A DNA stretch of 64,000 bases from Paenibacillus lutimineralis (GCF_003991425.1 NZ_CP034346.1:4253501-4317500), one strand, 5' to 3'. Shown: positions 23,608-33,231, counted from the stretch's first letter. Notes: generated by a model from the letters alone, not told the origin. A program made the numbers and translations.

Positions 23608-24519
23608 ATGGAAAAGGTTGAGAGATTAATATCCATCATCATGATATTGCTGAAAAAGGATGTTGTTTCAACCAAAGAATTTGCACAGTTATTTAACGTT
23701 ACCAAAAGAACGATTCTTCGTGATATGGAAACATTGAGTTTATCAAACATCCCCATCTATTCTGTCAACGGAGTTCATGGTGGCTACGGTATTATGGACG
23801 AATATAAGGTTGATAAACGTCTTTTAAGCAGCTCCGACTTGCAGAATATATTGACGGCGCTCGGCGGATTGGAACAAATTCTAATTAGCGAAGAAGTTGA
23901 AGTGACGATAAAAAAAATAGAAGCCATGGTTAGCCCGTTGTCTCCGAAAGGTTCCATCCAACTGTCATTTTATGATTGGGAGGGTCGGTCCGAAATTCGT
24001 CAAACCTTGAAGATGTGTCAAGAGGCCATATTAGCAAGAAGATTGATTTCATTTGATTATATCGATAAAAATGGCATGATGACGAAGAGAATGGTCGAAC
24101 CATATCAGCTTCATTTCAGTGAAACGAGTTGGTATTTGAAAGGATTCTGTTTGCATCGCATGAGATATAGAACATTTAAATTATCTAGGATCGATCAGTT
24201 TCATATCGATGAAGAAACATTTAACCCTAGGGATTATTCGTTAGAACAAGAACATGAAACAAGTTATCAACCAGAACTAGTCGCTGTAAGAGCGTTGATT
24301 TCGCCCAGCATAAAAGATCATTTTATAGAAAGGTATGGTCGAAAGAGTATTGAAAACTATAGTTCTGAACTTTTATTGGCAACAATCCATGTTCCTCAAA
24401 ACAGTTTTGGATTTCAATTTTTAGCAAGCTTCGGTACAAATCTAGAAATCATAGAGCCAAAAACTTATGTTGAAGATTTTCGGAATTATTTACATGAAAT
24501 GATGAAGAAATATTCTTAA
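23608..24519 (+). CDS. YafY-type HTH/WYL-domain transcriptional regulator
   Basis: A 303-residue regulator. The N-terminal HTH (about 18-50) includes VSTKEFAQLFNVTKRTILRD, the WYL domain (about 130-215) holds the namesake segment in SWYLKGF near 173, and the C-terminal WCX part runs to the end. WYL domains bind nucleotides or other ligands and often control DNA repair or defence genes; here the only obvious target is the divergent VOC gene. AAGGAG precedes the ATG. Confidence 0.9.
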   Translation: MEKVERLISIIMILLKKDVVSTKEFAQLFNVTKRTILRDMETLSLSNIPIYSVNGVHGGYGIMDEYKVDKRLLSSSDLQNILTALGGLEQILISEEVEVTIKKIEAMVSPLSPKGSIQLSFYDWEGRSEIRQTLKMCQEAILARRLISFDYIDKNGMMTKRMVEPYQLHFSETSWYLKGFCLHRMRYRTFKLSRIDQFHIDEETFNPRDYSLEQEHETSYQPELVAVRALISPSIKDHFIERYGRKSIENYSSELLLATIHVPQNSFGFQFLASFGTNLEIIEPKTYVEDFRNYLHEMMKKYS

Positions 24520-24571
24520 GAAGGTAACGCACAAGTGTTGAGCAATACTTATAAACCCCGAATATGCAAAA

Positions 24572-24606
24572 AGCTCCTGAACCGTCTCAAGGACATTTCA
24601 GGAGCT
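24572..24606. terminator. Bidirectional terminator after the WYL regulator
   Basis: AGCTCCTGAA and TTCAGGAGCT form a 10-bp stem with the shared loop GTCTCAAGGACA, followed by GATTTTTT on the + strand and GCATATTC on the minus strand. Confidence 0.8.
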
Positions 24607-24689
24607 GATTTTTTGGGCATGGTAAGATCGTGTCGCAGGCTTGGATGGCCTCCCCCGCTAATTTAGACGATGAACCATTATGGTGTCTC

Positions 24690-25502
24690 TTAGATCGAAA
24701 TGATCTGCAAGCAATCCTGAACTTCCTTCAGCGCTTCCGTCGTTCTCCATTCTTTGCGATAACCGAGACAAGCGCAGATCATCTCCGTGTCCTGTTCCTT
24801 CATTCGCTTGCGGTAATGGACATGGCCCATAATCCCGTAGCGCACCTTGTATTTATGATACAGTCCGGCATACTCATTACTCCCGAGAAAAGCATTAAAA
24901 TACTGCCACTGTGGGTGATCGACAGGCGCCTTAAAATAAGGGTGGGTGAGCATATGGGTAACCATAATGATATTTTGGCCCTGATGCCGCTCCAATTCCT
25001 GCTCTAAATGCCGATAGAAGTAGCGATGAATCTCTTGATTGCTCATGTCCCACTTTACGTAAATGCTGTCCTGCCAGGTTCGGTCCATAGCGTGCATTTT
25101 CTCGAAATCAGCGAAACTGTATTTGGGCTCGCCCATTGTATAGTCGTACCAACCGGAATTGCCGATAATGACCCAATTATCATCAAGCTGAATTGGATTT
25201 TGACTCAAACAGCCTTCATAAGACTGATATTGTCTGTAAATCTCCCAGGTATCGATTATGCCGTTATCCTTGCTCCAATAATCATGGTTACCTGGCACGA
25301 ATAGTACCGGAATGCCTGATTCAGCCTTTAGTCTCCTCAGTACAGCCAAGCTTCGATTCACATCATTGGAAATATCCCCGGCAATGATCAGATGCTGCAA
25401 ATCACTAGCAGCAACGACCTCAAGCAATATATCCTCAATCAGCGGCTGCCCGGATACTTCGTTTAGATCAACATGCAGATCCGATATGACTCCTATTCTC
25501 AT
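24690..25502 (-). CDS. Metallophosphoesterase (calcineurin-like)
   Basis: A 270-residue binuclear metal phosphoesterase. All signature motifs are present: GVISDLHVD (near 4), IIAGDISND (near 42), VPGNHDYW (near 75), IIMVTHML and IMGHVHYRK. The start is ATG at 25502, because AGGAGG lies eight bases before it; a longer frame to 25520 has the SD inside it. It overlaps the end of the OppF-like gene by 35 nt and is the last gene of the peptide-transport operon. The substrate is unknown; candidates are cyclic nucleotides, phosphoproteins or a phosphorylated import product. Confidence 0.9.
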   Translation of the reverse strand: MRIGVISDLHVDLNEVSGQPLIEDILLEVVAASDLQHLIIAGDISNDVNRSLAVLRRLKAESGIPVLFVPGNHDYWSKDNGIIDTWEIYRQYQSYEGCLSQNPIQLDDNWVIIGNSGWYDYTMGEPKYSFADFEKMHAMDRTWQDSIYVKWDMSNQEIHRYFYRHLEQELERHQGQNIIMVTHMLTHPYFKAPVDHPQWQYFNAFLGSNEYAGLYHKYKVRYGIMGHVHYRKRMKEQDTEMICACLGYRKEWRTTEALKEVQDCLQIISI

Positions 25503-26475
25503 GAACTGCTTCCTCCTCATATAAATGACAACTAACGTAATGACCGGCTTCCTGACTGCGTAGTACAGGGGTTGAGTGACGGCACTGCTCTACAGCCAAA
25601 GGACATCTGGGATGGAAAGCACAACCGGGCGGCGGAGAAATGGGATTAGGAACATCTCCGGACAATACGATACGTTCCTTCTGGCGACTTCCTACTTGAG
25701 GGATCGACGAAAATAACGCACGTGTATAAGGATGCAGCGGCCCGCCGCCTGCTTCCACATCGAAAATCTCCACCATTTTTCCCAAATACATCACACCTAC
25801 TCGATCACTCATGTACTGAACAACATTCAGGTCATGTGAGATGAACAGATAAGTCAGGCCGCGCACCCGCTGCAGCTCCTTCAGCAGATTCAGGATTTGC
25901 GACTGAACGGAAACATCGAGCGCCGAAACCGCCTCATCGATAACGATAAATTTAGGGTTCAGAACTAGAGCCGAAGCAATCCCGACCCGTTGTTTTTGGC
26001 CGCCGCTAAGCTCATGAGGATAGCGCTGAAGGTGGCTTTGATCCAATCCAACCTGTTCCAGCACTTCGCTTATGATTTTTTGCCGTTCAGCCTTGCTGCC
26101 GATTTGATGGATGATCAGCGGCTCTTCCAGCAGCCAGCCGATTTTTTTCTTCGGATTAAGCGAAGAATAGGGGTCTTGGAAGACGATTTGCAGCTCCTTG
26201 CGCAGCGCCTTCATCTCATGCTTGGACAGATTGGTAATATCTCTGCCAGCAAAATGGATCTGCCCACCCGTGTGCTGCACTAAATGAACGAGCATTTGCC
26301 CTGTCGTTGATTTACCGCAACCGCTCTCCCCAACTAGTCCAAACGTTTCACCTTCGCTGATGTCAAAAGAAACACCATTTACCGCCCTTACGTACTTCTT
26401 CTCTTCTAACAGTCCCTGTCTCGCTACCTCATAGTGCTTCGATAAATCCTCAACCCGGAGTAGAGGCTGTGTCAT
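25468..26475 (-). CDS. oppF: Peptide ABC transporter ATP-binding protein, OppF-like
   Basis: A 335-residue ATPase with Walker [12 protein letters not shown], signature LSGGQKQR and Walker B FIVIDEAVSALD. It ends with the oligopeptide-transporter C-terminal region, whose cysteines (PPPGCAFHPRCPLAVEQC; about 287-304) can hold an iron-sulphur cluster in this subfamily. It pairs with the OppD-like ATPase, which it overlaps by 4 nt. The Opp/Dpp name is by family; the substrate is not known. Confidence 0.92.
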   Translation of the reverse strand: MTQPLLRVEDLSKHYEVARQGLLEEKKYVRAVNGVSFDISEGETFGLVGESGCGKSTTGQMLVHLVQHTGGQIHFAGRDITNLSKHEMKALRKELQIVFQDPYSSLNPKKKIGWLLEEPLIIHQIGSKAERQKIISEVLEQVGLDQSHLQRYPHELSGGQKQRVGIASALVLNPKFIVIDEAVSALDVSVQSQILNLLKELQRVRGLTYLFISHDLNVVQYMSDRVGVMYLGKMVEIFDVEAGGGPLHPYTRALFSSIPQVGSRQKERIVLSGDVPNPISPPPGCAFHPRCPLAVEQCRHSTPVLRSQEAGHYVSCHLYEEEAVHENRSHIGSAC

Positions 26476-27464
26476 ACGGCTTCACCTACCCCAGAATAAA
26501 GATGGCAACGAACTTGATGCTGCTCGGCTACTTGCTCTAGTTGCGGCACACGCTCCCTACATTCCGGCAGCGCCTGCGCACAACGCCCGGCAAAAGGACA
26601 ACCGCCAGGCCGTTCCGTAATCGGCGGAACTCTGCCAGGTATCGTGTACAGAGGCTGTCCTCGCTTGCCGATATCAGGAATACATTGCAGTAAGCCGCGG
26701 GTATACGGGTGCTTCGGTTCCTCTAATATACGTTGTACCGGTGCGTCCTCAACGATATACCCGGCGTACATGACCAGAACCCGATCGCATACCTCGCGAA
26801 TAACCCCCAAATCATGAGAGATAAAGATAATCGCTGTACCCATCGTTTCATTAATATCACGTAGTAGCTGGAGAATCTGAGCCTGTATCGTAACATCCAG
26901 TGCCGTCGTGGGCTCATCAGCGATCAACAGCCGTGGATTGCAAATCAACGCCATGGCAATCATCACTCTCTGCCGCATCCCGCCGGAGAGCTGATGAGGG
27001 TAGTCACTATACAACTGCTCAACTCTGGATAGACCAACCTTGGTCATCATTTCGAGTGCCTGTTCTTTGGCCTCCTTCTTTGTAACAGCGGAATGTATGA
27101 ATAGCGTCTCAGCAATTTGCTTGCCGATCGGTACTAGAGGATTTAATGCGGTCATGGGGTCTTGAAAGATCATAGAGACCTGTTTCCCCCTGATTTCGCA
27201 CCAGGCCTCCGGGGTTAAGCCACTTACCTCCAGCCCATCCATAACAATTTGGCCTTTTGTCGTCTTTGCCGTACCCGGCAGCAAGCCCATCACGGATAAT
27301 GAAGTCAGGCTCTTGCCACAGCCAGATTCACCTACAATGCCTACTACTTCCTTCTCTCCTACCTGAAAGGAGATATCCTGCAAAGCTGGATTGCTCTTCC
27401 CGTTAACGGAAAAGGCAACCTCCACATTCTCCAAGGCCAATAAAACCGGATTCATGATGTCCAC
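26472..27464 (-). CDS. oppD: Peptide ABC transporter ATP-binding protein, OppD-like
   Basis: A 330-residue partner ATPase: Walker [12 protein letters not shown], signature LSGGMRQR, Walker [13 protein letters not shown]. Its C-terminal four-cysteine region ([19 protein letters not shown]) is of the same kind as in the OppF-like protein. It is packed tightly between the OppC-like gene (3 nt) and the OppF-like gene (4-nt overlap), so the order B-C-D-F is the canonical peptide/nickel importer arrangement. Confidence 0.92.
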   Translation of the reverse strand: MDIMNPVLLALENVEVAFSVNGKSNPALQDISFQVGEKEVVGIVGESGCGKSLTSLSVMGLLPGTAKTTKGQIVMDGLEVSGLTPEAWCEIRGKQVSMIFQDPMTALNPLVPIGKQIAETLFIHSAVTKKEAKEQALEMMTKVGLSRVEQLYSDYPHQLSGGMRQRVMIAMALICNPRLLIADEPTTALDVTIQAQILQLLRDINETMGTAIIFISHDLGVIREVCDRVLVMYAGYIVEDAPVQRILEEPKHPYTRGLLQCIPDIGKRGQPLYTIPGRVPPITERPGGCPFAGRCAQALPECRERVPQLEQVAEQHQVRCHLYSGVGEAV

Positions 27465-27467
27465 CCC

Positions 27468-28295
27468 CTAGCTCTTCCTGTCATAAAGATCACGAAGCCC
27501 ATCTCCCAATAAATTGAAACCCAGAACCATGATCGTAATGATCACACCTGTAATAAGAACATACCAGGGAGCATTGATCATAAAAGGCTGCGCTTCATTC
27601 AGCATTCTGCCCCAGCTTGGGTCAGGTGGCTGTACGCCTAGTCCCAAATAGCTCAACCCGGCCTCGGCCAGAATGGAGCCTGAGAATCTCAATGAGGTGG
27701 CAACAATAAGGGACGAAGCAATATTAGGCAAAATATGATACCAGATGACTCGCAGCGGCCCTGCCCCTTTGGCTATTGTCGCCTTAACGAAATCAAACTC
27801 CTTATACTGCATAAAACCGCTGCGGGCAATCCGTGAGAAGGAGGGAATACTCATAATGCCTAAGGCCATAATCGTATTGTTCAGTCCCGGACCAAATACC
27901 GAAACAAGCATGATGGCCAGCAAAATGCCCGGAAAAGCCAGCATCGCATCCATCAAACGCATAATCACTTCGTCCAGCCAGCCTCCGAAATAGCCGGAGA
28001 TAGCACCAATAAGTACCCCCAAGGATAATCCGATCAGCACAGAACTTAACCCTATAAGAAAAGCGGTCTGTGAGCCCTTCATAATCCGACTGAAGATATC
28101 CCGCCCGAAATTATCTGTCCCAAATAAGTGGGACAACTGGGGATGGGATAACCGCATGCCGGAATTCATATCGTTAGGGCCATAGGGAGTGTAGAACAAA
28201 CTGATCAACATCATCAGCAATAACAGGGCAATGAGCGAACTGCCGATAAGGAGCGGCTTGCTTTTAGTTAACTGCTTCCAATTCATAGCTTTCAC
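27468..28295 (-). CDS. oppC: Peptide ABC transporter permease, DppC/OppC-like
   Basis: A 275-residue membrane protein with about six spans. It has the DppC-type N-terminus (one span, then YGPNDMNSGMRLSHPQLSHLFGTDNFGRD, where HLFGTDNFGRDIFSR is diagnostic) and the permease coupling loop EAGLSYLGLGVQPPDPSWG. It overlaps the OppB-like gene by 4 nt. Confidence 0.93.
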   Translation of the reverse strand: MKAMNWKQLTKSKPLLIGSSLIALLLLMMLISLFYTPYGPNDMNSGMRLSHPQLSHLFGTDNFGRDIFSRIMKGSQTAFLIGLSSVLIGLSLGVLIGAISGYFGGWLDEVIMRLMDAMLAFPGILLAIMLVSVFGPGLNNTIMALGIMSIPSFSRIARSGFMQYKEFDFVKATIAKGAGPLRVIWYHILPNIASSLIVATSLRFSGSILAEAGLSYLGLGVQPPDPSWGRMLNEAQPFMINAPWYVLITGVIITIMVLGFNLLGDGLRDLYDRKS

Positions 28296-29236
28296 CTTTT
28301 CAACCGGATCCGGGGATCGATGACTTTATAGAGCATGTCGACGATAAAATTAATACTGACGACAATCACGGCAATATACAGCACCATCGTTTGTACCAGC
28401 GGCAGATCTCGCGCCCCGATGGAGCTGACCAGCAAATTTCCAATACCCGGGAGCGCAAATACATTCTCAACCACAATACTGCCTCCGAGCGTATCGGCAA
28501 TTAATAACCCGACAATGGTAATGACCGGAATCATTCCGTTGCGCAGTATATGGTGGTACATGATTCCCTTCTCATGCAGACCTTTGCTTCTAGCCGTCCG
28601 TACATAATCCATGCGCGATTGATCCAGCAGCGTATTTCTTAAATAACGGATCACCACCGCGAACCCGGGAATAGCGAGGGCCAGAGAGGGCAGGAACAAC
28701 GACCTGATAGCACCAAACGGATTTGTGCTCCATGAAGTATATCCATAGGTCGGGAACAATTTGAACGTGACTGAGAATAATAAGATTAAAATAAAAGCCA
28801 GCCAAAATGAAGGCACCGATACGCCTAACTGCGTAAATAACGACAGGAGCAAGGACGATAACTTGCCGTCTCTTCTGGCAATATAAATCCCCAGGGGGAG
28901 CCCTATGATCAGGGTCAGCCCCAGGGAGAATAAAGCCAAGGATAAGGTAACCGGTAGACGCTCCAATAACAGGTCGGCTACCGGTCTGTTATATCGCACC
29001 GAGGTGCCGAAATCGCCGGATAAGGTATCCTTGATCCACATCAAATAACGTTCTCCGGCCGATCGGTCAAGCCCCATTGCTTCGTGCAAAGCGGCAATTT
29101 GCTGCGGGTCTGCATCCACACCGAGAATAATTTGCGCCGGGTCTCCGGGAAGAACCTGAAATACCAGAAACGTAATGACGGACACAAGAACCAGGGTAGA
29201 TATAAAGGTGATCAGCTTGCGAATATAAAATCTCAA
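28292..29236 (-). CDS. oppB: Peptide ABC transporter permease, DppB/OppB-like
   Basis: A 314-residue membrane protein with about six spans. The N-terminus reads TLVLVSVITFLVFQVLPGDP, ending in the family's LPGDPA motif, and the EAA-type coupling loop YVRTARSKGLHEKGIMYHH is present, as is the C-terminal VVENVFALPGIGNLL. It forms the translocation pore with the DppC-like permease. It lies 14 nt after the binding-protein gene. Confidence 0.93.
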   Translation of the reverse strand: MRFYIRKLITFISTLVLVSVITFLVFQVLPGDPAQIILGVDADPQQIAALHEAMGLDRSAGERYLMWIKDTLSGDFGTSVRYNRPVADLLLERLPVTLSLALFSLGLTLIIGLPLGIYIARRDGKLSSLLLSLFTQLGVSVPSFWLAFILILLFSVTFKLFPTYGYTSWSTNPFGAIRSLFLPSLALAIPGFAVVIRYLRNTLLDQSRMDYVRTARSKGLHEKGIMYHHILRNGMIPVITIVGLLIADTLGGSIVVENVFALPGIGNLLVSSIGARDLPLVQTMVLYIAVIVVSINFIVDMLYKVIDPRIRLKR

Positions 29237-29250
29237 GATATTCCCCTACT

Positions 29251-30855
29251 TTACTGTTCTGTGTAGTACATCTCAGCAAAATCGTATTTTTGCACCGGGT
29301 ACATTTTGAAGCCCTTCAAATTCCCCTTCATCGCAACGGTCCGGTTAGGGTCCATAATAAAGACGGCCGCTGCCTGTTCTGTTAACAGGGTTTGTGCCTG
29401 CTTATATAAATCGGCCCGCTTTGCTTCATTGATTTCTATCTTGCCTTCACTGATTAACTTATCGAAATCAGCATTGCTGAATTTGAAGAAGTTTTTAGCG
29501 TAAGTAGTTTCGTATCTTCCCAATACCTCTTGCGGATCCAGCTTGCCGGTTAGTCCAACAATAGTTGCTTCATATTTGGCGTTATTATAGACATCCTCCA
29601 GCCAGCTGCTCCACTCAATTTGCTTGATTGTTGCATTGATGCCAGCTTTCTTGAGTTGATCTGCGATCACCTGAGCAGTATCTACGTGGAATTGATAGTT
29701 GGATGGAACTGTGATTGCTAGATCAAATCCATTAGGATAACCGGCCTCGTTCAACAGTTCTTTGGCTTTATCAACGTTAGTCTTATAGTAATCTTCCAGA
29801 CCTTCCTGGTAGTACATCTTCATGGCAGGGCTCATATTGGAACCTAATTTCGTGCCATTCCCTTCCGCAACGGTCTGAATAATTGCATCCTTGTCGATCG
29901 CATAGTTGATGGCCTGACGAACCTTTACATCGTTTAACGGCTTCACAGAGTTGTTTAAAGCCATCAGTTGAACCATATTTTGCGGACCGGAGATCACGGT
30001 GTAGCCATCACCCAATTGAAGTACGCCTTGACTGCTGATGCCTGGGATCATATCAATATCCCCCGATTGCAGGGCTAATACAGCCGCGTTGGCGTCCGGC
30101 ATAATTTTGAACTCGACTTTATCTATTACAGGGGTATGGTCCTTGTTGTAGAAATTTTCGTTTTTCTCCAGAACCAGTTCCTGACCCGGTTTGTATTCAA
30201 CAAACTTGTAAGGCCCTGCGCCAATCGGTTTCTCGCTTTGCTGCTCATAATCCTTAGGTACAATAGCGATAATGTTGGCAGCGAGGAAGGCGGCATTTTT
30301 CTCCTTCAATTTAATGACAACTGAATAATCGTCCGGCGTATCTATGCTTTCGATACCCGAGAACTTGGATGATAACGGCTCTTGTCCATTAAGCCCGGAC
30401 AACTTGGCATAGGAATAATACACATCCTTTGACGTCAGATCAGCGCCGTTGTGAAATTTAATGCCTTGTTTCAAAATGAAAGTATACGTCAATCCATCCT
30501 CCGACACTTGGTAGGAAGAAGCAATAGCCGGGACCAAGTCGCTGTCCTCTCCCGCTTCAAATAATCCGTCGAACACATTATCCATCATGGAGTTGGTATC
30601 CGTTGCCGCCGACAAATAAGGATCCAGATTATCCGGCTCCGTGGACATTGCTACTCGGACGGTCCCACCCGCCATGACCTTTTCACCTGAATTCTGCACA
30701 GTTTCAGATGGGTTGGATTCGTTAGATGCTGTTGTGTTTGCTGAATTGCCTACTGAGTTACTTGCCGTACTATTACTGCCACAGCCTGTGATGATAACCG
30801 CCAATAGAGAGAGAGTAGAAATACCAAGAGCCAGCTTTTTCTTCAAAATTGCCAC
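29251..30855 (-). CDS. oppA: Peptide/solute-binding lipoprotein, SBP family 5
   Basis: A 534-residue extracellular binding protein. The signal peptide ends at a lipobox ITGC (Cys near 25), followed by a Ser/Asn/Thr-rich linker to about residue 60. The family 5 core starts at GGTVRVAMSTEPDNLDPYLS and continues with LTYTFILKQGIKFHNGADL, typical of peptide- and dipeptide-binding proteins. It delivers the substrate to the B-C-D-F components behind it. Family 5 includes peptide, nickel, glycoside and opine binders, so 'peptide' is a family default. Confidence 0.93.
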   Translation of the reverse strand: MAILKKKLALGISTLSLLAVIITGCGSNSTASNSVGNSANTTASNESNPSETVQNSGEKVMAGGTVRVAMSTEPDNLDPYLSAATDTNSMMDNVFDGLFEAGEDSDLVPAIASSYQVSEDGLTYTFILKQGIKFHNGADLTSKDVYYSYAKLSGLNGQEPLSSKFSGIESIDTPDDYSVVIKLKEKNAAFLAANIIAIVPKDYEQQSEKPIGAGPYKFVEYKPGQELVLEKNENFYNKDHTPVIDKVEFKIMPDANAAVLALQSGDIDMIPGISSQGVLQLGDGYTVISGPQNMVQLMALNNSVKPLNDVKVRQAINYAIDKDAIIQTVAEGNGTKLGSNMSPAMKMYYQEGLEDYYKTNVDKAKELLNEAGYPNGFDLAITVPSNYQFHVDTAQVIADQLKKAGINATIKQIEWSSWLEDVYNNAKYEATIVGLTGKLDPQEVLGRYETTYAKNFFKFSNADFDKLISEGKIEINEAKRADLYKQAQTLLTEQAAAVFIMDPNRTVAMKGNLKGFKMYPVQKYDFAEMYYTEQ

Positions 30856-30876
30856 GTTGATTTTCCCCTTCCTGAA

Positions 30877-31611
30877 TTAAATCGTCAGTTTCATACCGCA
30901 ATAAGCTAATTGAATTTCACCGTTATAATGAACGGAAGCTTCTAACACCAATTGTTGATGATCATCGTAATGGGGAAGATGCGTCAGGATTAACCTTCCT
31001 GGCTGAGCTATGGCAGCGATTTGACCTGCCTCTCCCGCTGTCAGGTGGCCATGATTCAATCCCTTCTGCCAGTTGTAGAAGCTGCTCTCCAGCACCAGCA
31101 CATCAACCCCCCATGAGAAATCAATGATTTCCTGGCAGTAACCCGTATCACCAGAGTAGACGAGGCTCTTTCCTTCTCCTGAGATCACTTTGACTGCGCA
31201 ACAAGGAACCTCATGAATATTCTCCGAGAATTCCAAAGTTAGTTCGCCAACCGTCACTACACTTTGCGGAGTAATCTGGTGTACATTTACATATTGCGGA
31301 TAACAAAAATCGAGCCTAGCGGAATCCTTGTAATAAACGTACACCTCCAGCGGTTTAAGGCGCCTACCTAATTGCATGGAAATAAGTGTAGCGAACTCCA
31401 GACTGTACACATCCGCCATATGATCCGCATGCAGATGAGTTATAACGACGGCATCCAGTTCCTCCAGCGTCGTGTAATTTTGCAGCTTGGACAGAACCCC
31501 GCTGCCGCAGTCCAATAAAATTTTGCTGCCCTTATGCTCAAGCAAATAACCTGAGGTTGCTTCATTTTTGTCGGGATATGCTCCCCAGTACCCTATAACC
31601 GTAAGATCCAT
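30877..31611 (-). CDS. MBL-fold metallohydrolase, YhfI-like
   Basis: A 244-residue metallo-beta-lactamase-fold enzyme close to Bacillus YhfI and RNase Z-like hydrolases. It begins VTVIGYWGAYPDKNEATSGY (starts LTVIGYWGAYPDKNEAT here) and has the metal motif THLHADH near residue 60, plus VYSGDTGYC and LILTHLPHY. It probably hydrolyses a phosphodiester or ester. It sits between the regulator and the binding-protein gene, so its substrate may be the imported compound. Confidence 0.88.
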   Translation of the reverse strand: MDLTVIGYWGAYPDKNEATSGYLLEHKGSKILLDCGSGVLSKLQNYTTLEELDAVVITHLHADHMADVYSLEFATLISMQLGRRLKPLEVYVYYKDSARLDFCYPQYVNVHQITPQSVVTVGELTLEFSENIHEVPCCAVKVISGEGKSLVYSGDTGYCQEIIDFSWGVDVLVLESSFYNWQKGLNHGHLTAGEAGQIAAIAQPGRLILTHLPHYDDHQQLVLEASVHYNGEIQLAYCGMKLTI

Positions 31612-31632
31612 TGCTATTTCCTTTCCAACACG

Positions 31633-32490
31633 TCACTTCGTTCTGCTCATCCACTCAAAACTATCCTGGAACTGTTCAAACATAAGCTCCATTCGCTCAA
31701 TATTGACCTTGACCCGTTCCTTCTCCAAATAAGAGATTTCATTAATGATTGCATTCACTACGGATAAAGAAGCCGTATACGAGTCAAGAAATCCCTTCGA
31801 TTTGCTCTGCGCCAATAAAGTCAGATCGGCCAGCTTGGCGAAAGGCGATAGATTGGAGTCCGTCAATGCAATTACCGTGGCTCCTTGCTCCTTGGCCAGC
31901 TTCGATACCTTTAGCGTTCTGGAGCAGTATCTTGGAAATCCGCAGACGAACAAGACATCATTAGGCCGAATATAGGCTGAATACTCCGCTACACTGCCCT
32001 GCGGAATTAGCTCGCAATTGCCCAGCATATACTTAAGGACAAAGCTGAGAAAAGAGGTGACCGATAATCCCATTCGCCAGCCTGCTACCCAAATCCGATC
32101 CGCCTTTAGAAGCTCCCTTACCGTCTCTTGAATCTGCATCTTGTCCGTTTGCAGCATCGTCTCCCGAATATTATCCATTTCTTGTGTAAAGTGCTTCTCC
32201 AGCCATGATTCTTCCTGCCGGCTAGTCAAATGCTCAAGATTTTTGACAGCGCGCTGGTCGCGCAAAATATATCGCTGGATATCCTGATGCATCGCCGAGA
32301 AGCTCGGATAGGATAGTGCCTGGGCCAGCCGGTGAACCGTTGCTTCGCTAACGCTGGCTTTGGTAGCAGTCTTATGGGCAGGTTGCAGCGCAACCTCCTG
32401 CATATGCTGCTGAATGTAATGGGCTGCTCTTTTTTGCCCCGAGCTCAAAGTCTCGAATTGCTCCTGAATTTTGTCCTTAATCGTTGTCAT
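31633..32490 (-). CDS. RpiR/MurR-family regulator with SIS domain
   Basis: A 285-residue regulator. The N-terminal HTH-6 (about 1-77) has ATKASVSEATVHRLAQALSY, and the C-terminal SIS domain (about 120-260) has VWVAGWR and VIALTDSNLSPFAKLADL. SIS domains bind phosphosugars; RpiR family members control sugar, amino-sugar and muropeptide catabolism. Its place inside a peptide-import operon suggests a ligand such as a phosphorylated amino sugar or muropeptide breakdown product, but no MurQ etherase is present in the cluster. Confidence 0.9.
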   Translation of the reverse strand: MTTIKDKIQEQFETLSSGQKRAAHYIQQHMQEVALQPAHKTATKASVSEATVHRLAQALSYPSFSAMHQDIQRYILRDQRAVKNLEHLTSRQEESWLEKHFTQEMDNIRETMLQTDKMQIQETVRELLKADRIWVAGWRMGLSVTSFLSFVLKYMLGNCELIPQGSVAEYSAYIRPNDVLFVCGFPRYCSRTLKVSKLAKEQGATVIALTDSNLSPFAKLADLTLLAQSKSKGFLDSYTASLSVVNAIINEISYLEKERVKVNIERMELMFEQFQDSFEWMSRTK

Positions 32491-32505
32491 GATCCTTGCT
32501 CCAGA

Positions 32506-33231
32506 CTATTTAATCTCTTGCGGAATAGATTTAAGTCCCAGATAATCAACCACACCTTGGATACTTGGGATGATATGTGTATAATCCAACTCTTCAATGC
32601 CTTGGTTGTTATACGGATTGATTAGTAGACAATGAATGCCAACCTGCTGACAACCTCTGACGTCATCATAGTAATTGTCTCCTACATATAAGGATTGTTC
32701 TGCCGTCACCTGGACTCGAGCCAAAGCCAGTTCAAATATCGCCGGATCCGGCTTCTCTACCCCTACCTCCGAAGAGATGATGATTTCATCGAACAACTCT
32801 TCTAATTGATTGTGTGATAACACCTCACGAGCGCTCTGATCCCAATTGGAGATCAAGCCGAGCTGATATCCCGCTTCTTTCAAACAATGAAGGGTCGGTT
32901 TAGTAAATTCAAATGCTTTCCACTGTATCGGCTGCTCTTTCGCCAGTTCCAAATGAATCCGAATCAAGTCCTCAATCGGCAGCGACAGCCCCAGGAAATA
33001 ATTCAATGTGCCTACATACCACGGCAAAAACGTCTTGCTGTCCTTACCCAAAACTCCTGGATACTCTCGCATGAACAGTTTGTCTGCCTGATGGTAGGCC
33101 ATAGTAATTTCATCGATCGTTTTCGTCACCGCAAATCGCTCCAGCGTCTTCTGATAGACCTCTTCCCGGTTAGTTGCAACTAAGGTGTAGCCCAGGTCAA
33201 ACCATAAGTACCGAATCATAACCTCATCCAC
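32506..33231 (-). CDS. HAD-superfamily hydrolase (phosphatase)
   Basis: A 241-residue haloacid-dehalogenase-fold phosphatase. Motif I is atypical, WFDLGYTLV, with the first Asp kept and G where the second Asp usually is; motif II LISNWD, Lys in EKPDPAIFELAL, and motif IV VGDNYYDDVRG are clear. The cap domain is helical (about 20-90). The frame can start at GTG 33231 or at ATG 33219; the local SD GGGGAG and GGATGAGG do not settle it. It is the first gene of the nine-gene peptide-import operon. Loss of the second motif I Asp would weaken ordinary phosphatase chemistry. Confidence 0.85.
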   Translation of the reverse strand: MDEVMIRYLWFDLGYTLVATNREEVYQKTLERFAVTKTIDEITMAYHQADKLFMREYPGVLGKDSKTFLPWYVGTLNYFLGLSLPIEDLIRIHLELAKEQPIQWKAFEFTKPTLHCLKEAGYQLGLISNWDQSAREVLSHNQLEELFDEIIISSEVGVEKPDPAIFELALARVQVTAEQSLYVGDNYYDDVRGCQQVGIHCLLINPYNNQGIEELDYTHIIPSIQGVVDYLGLKSIPQEIK

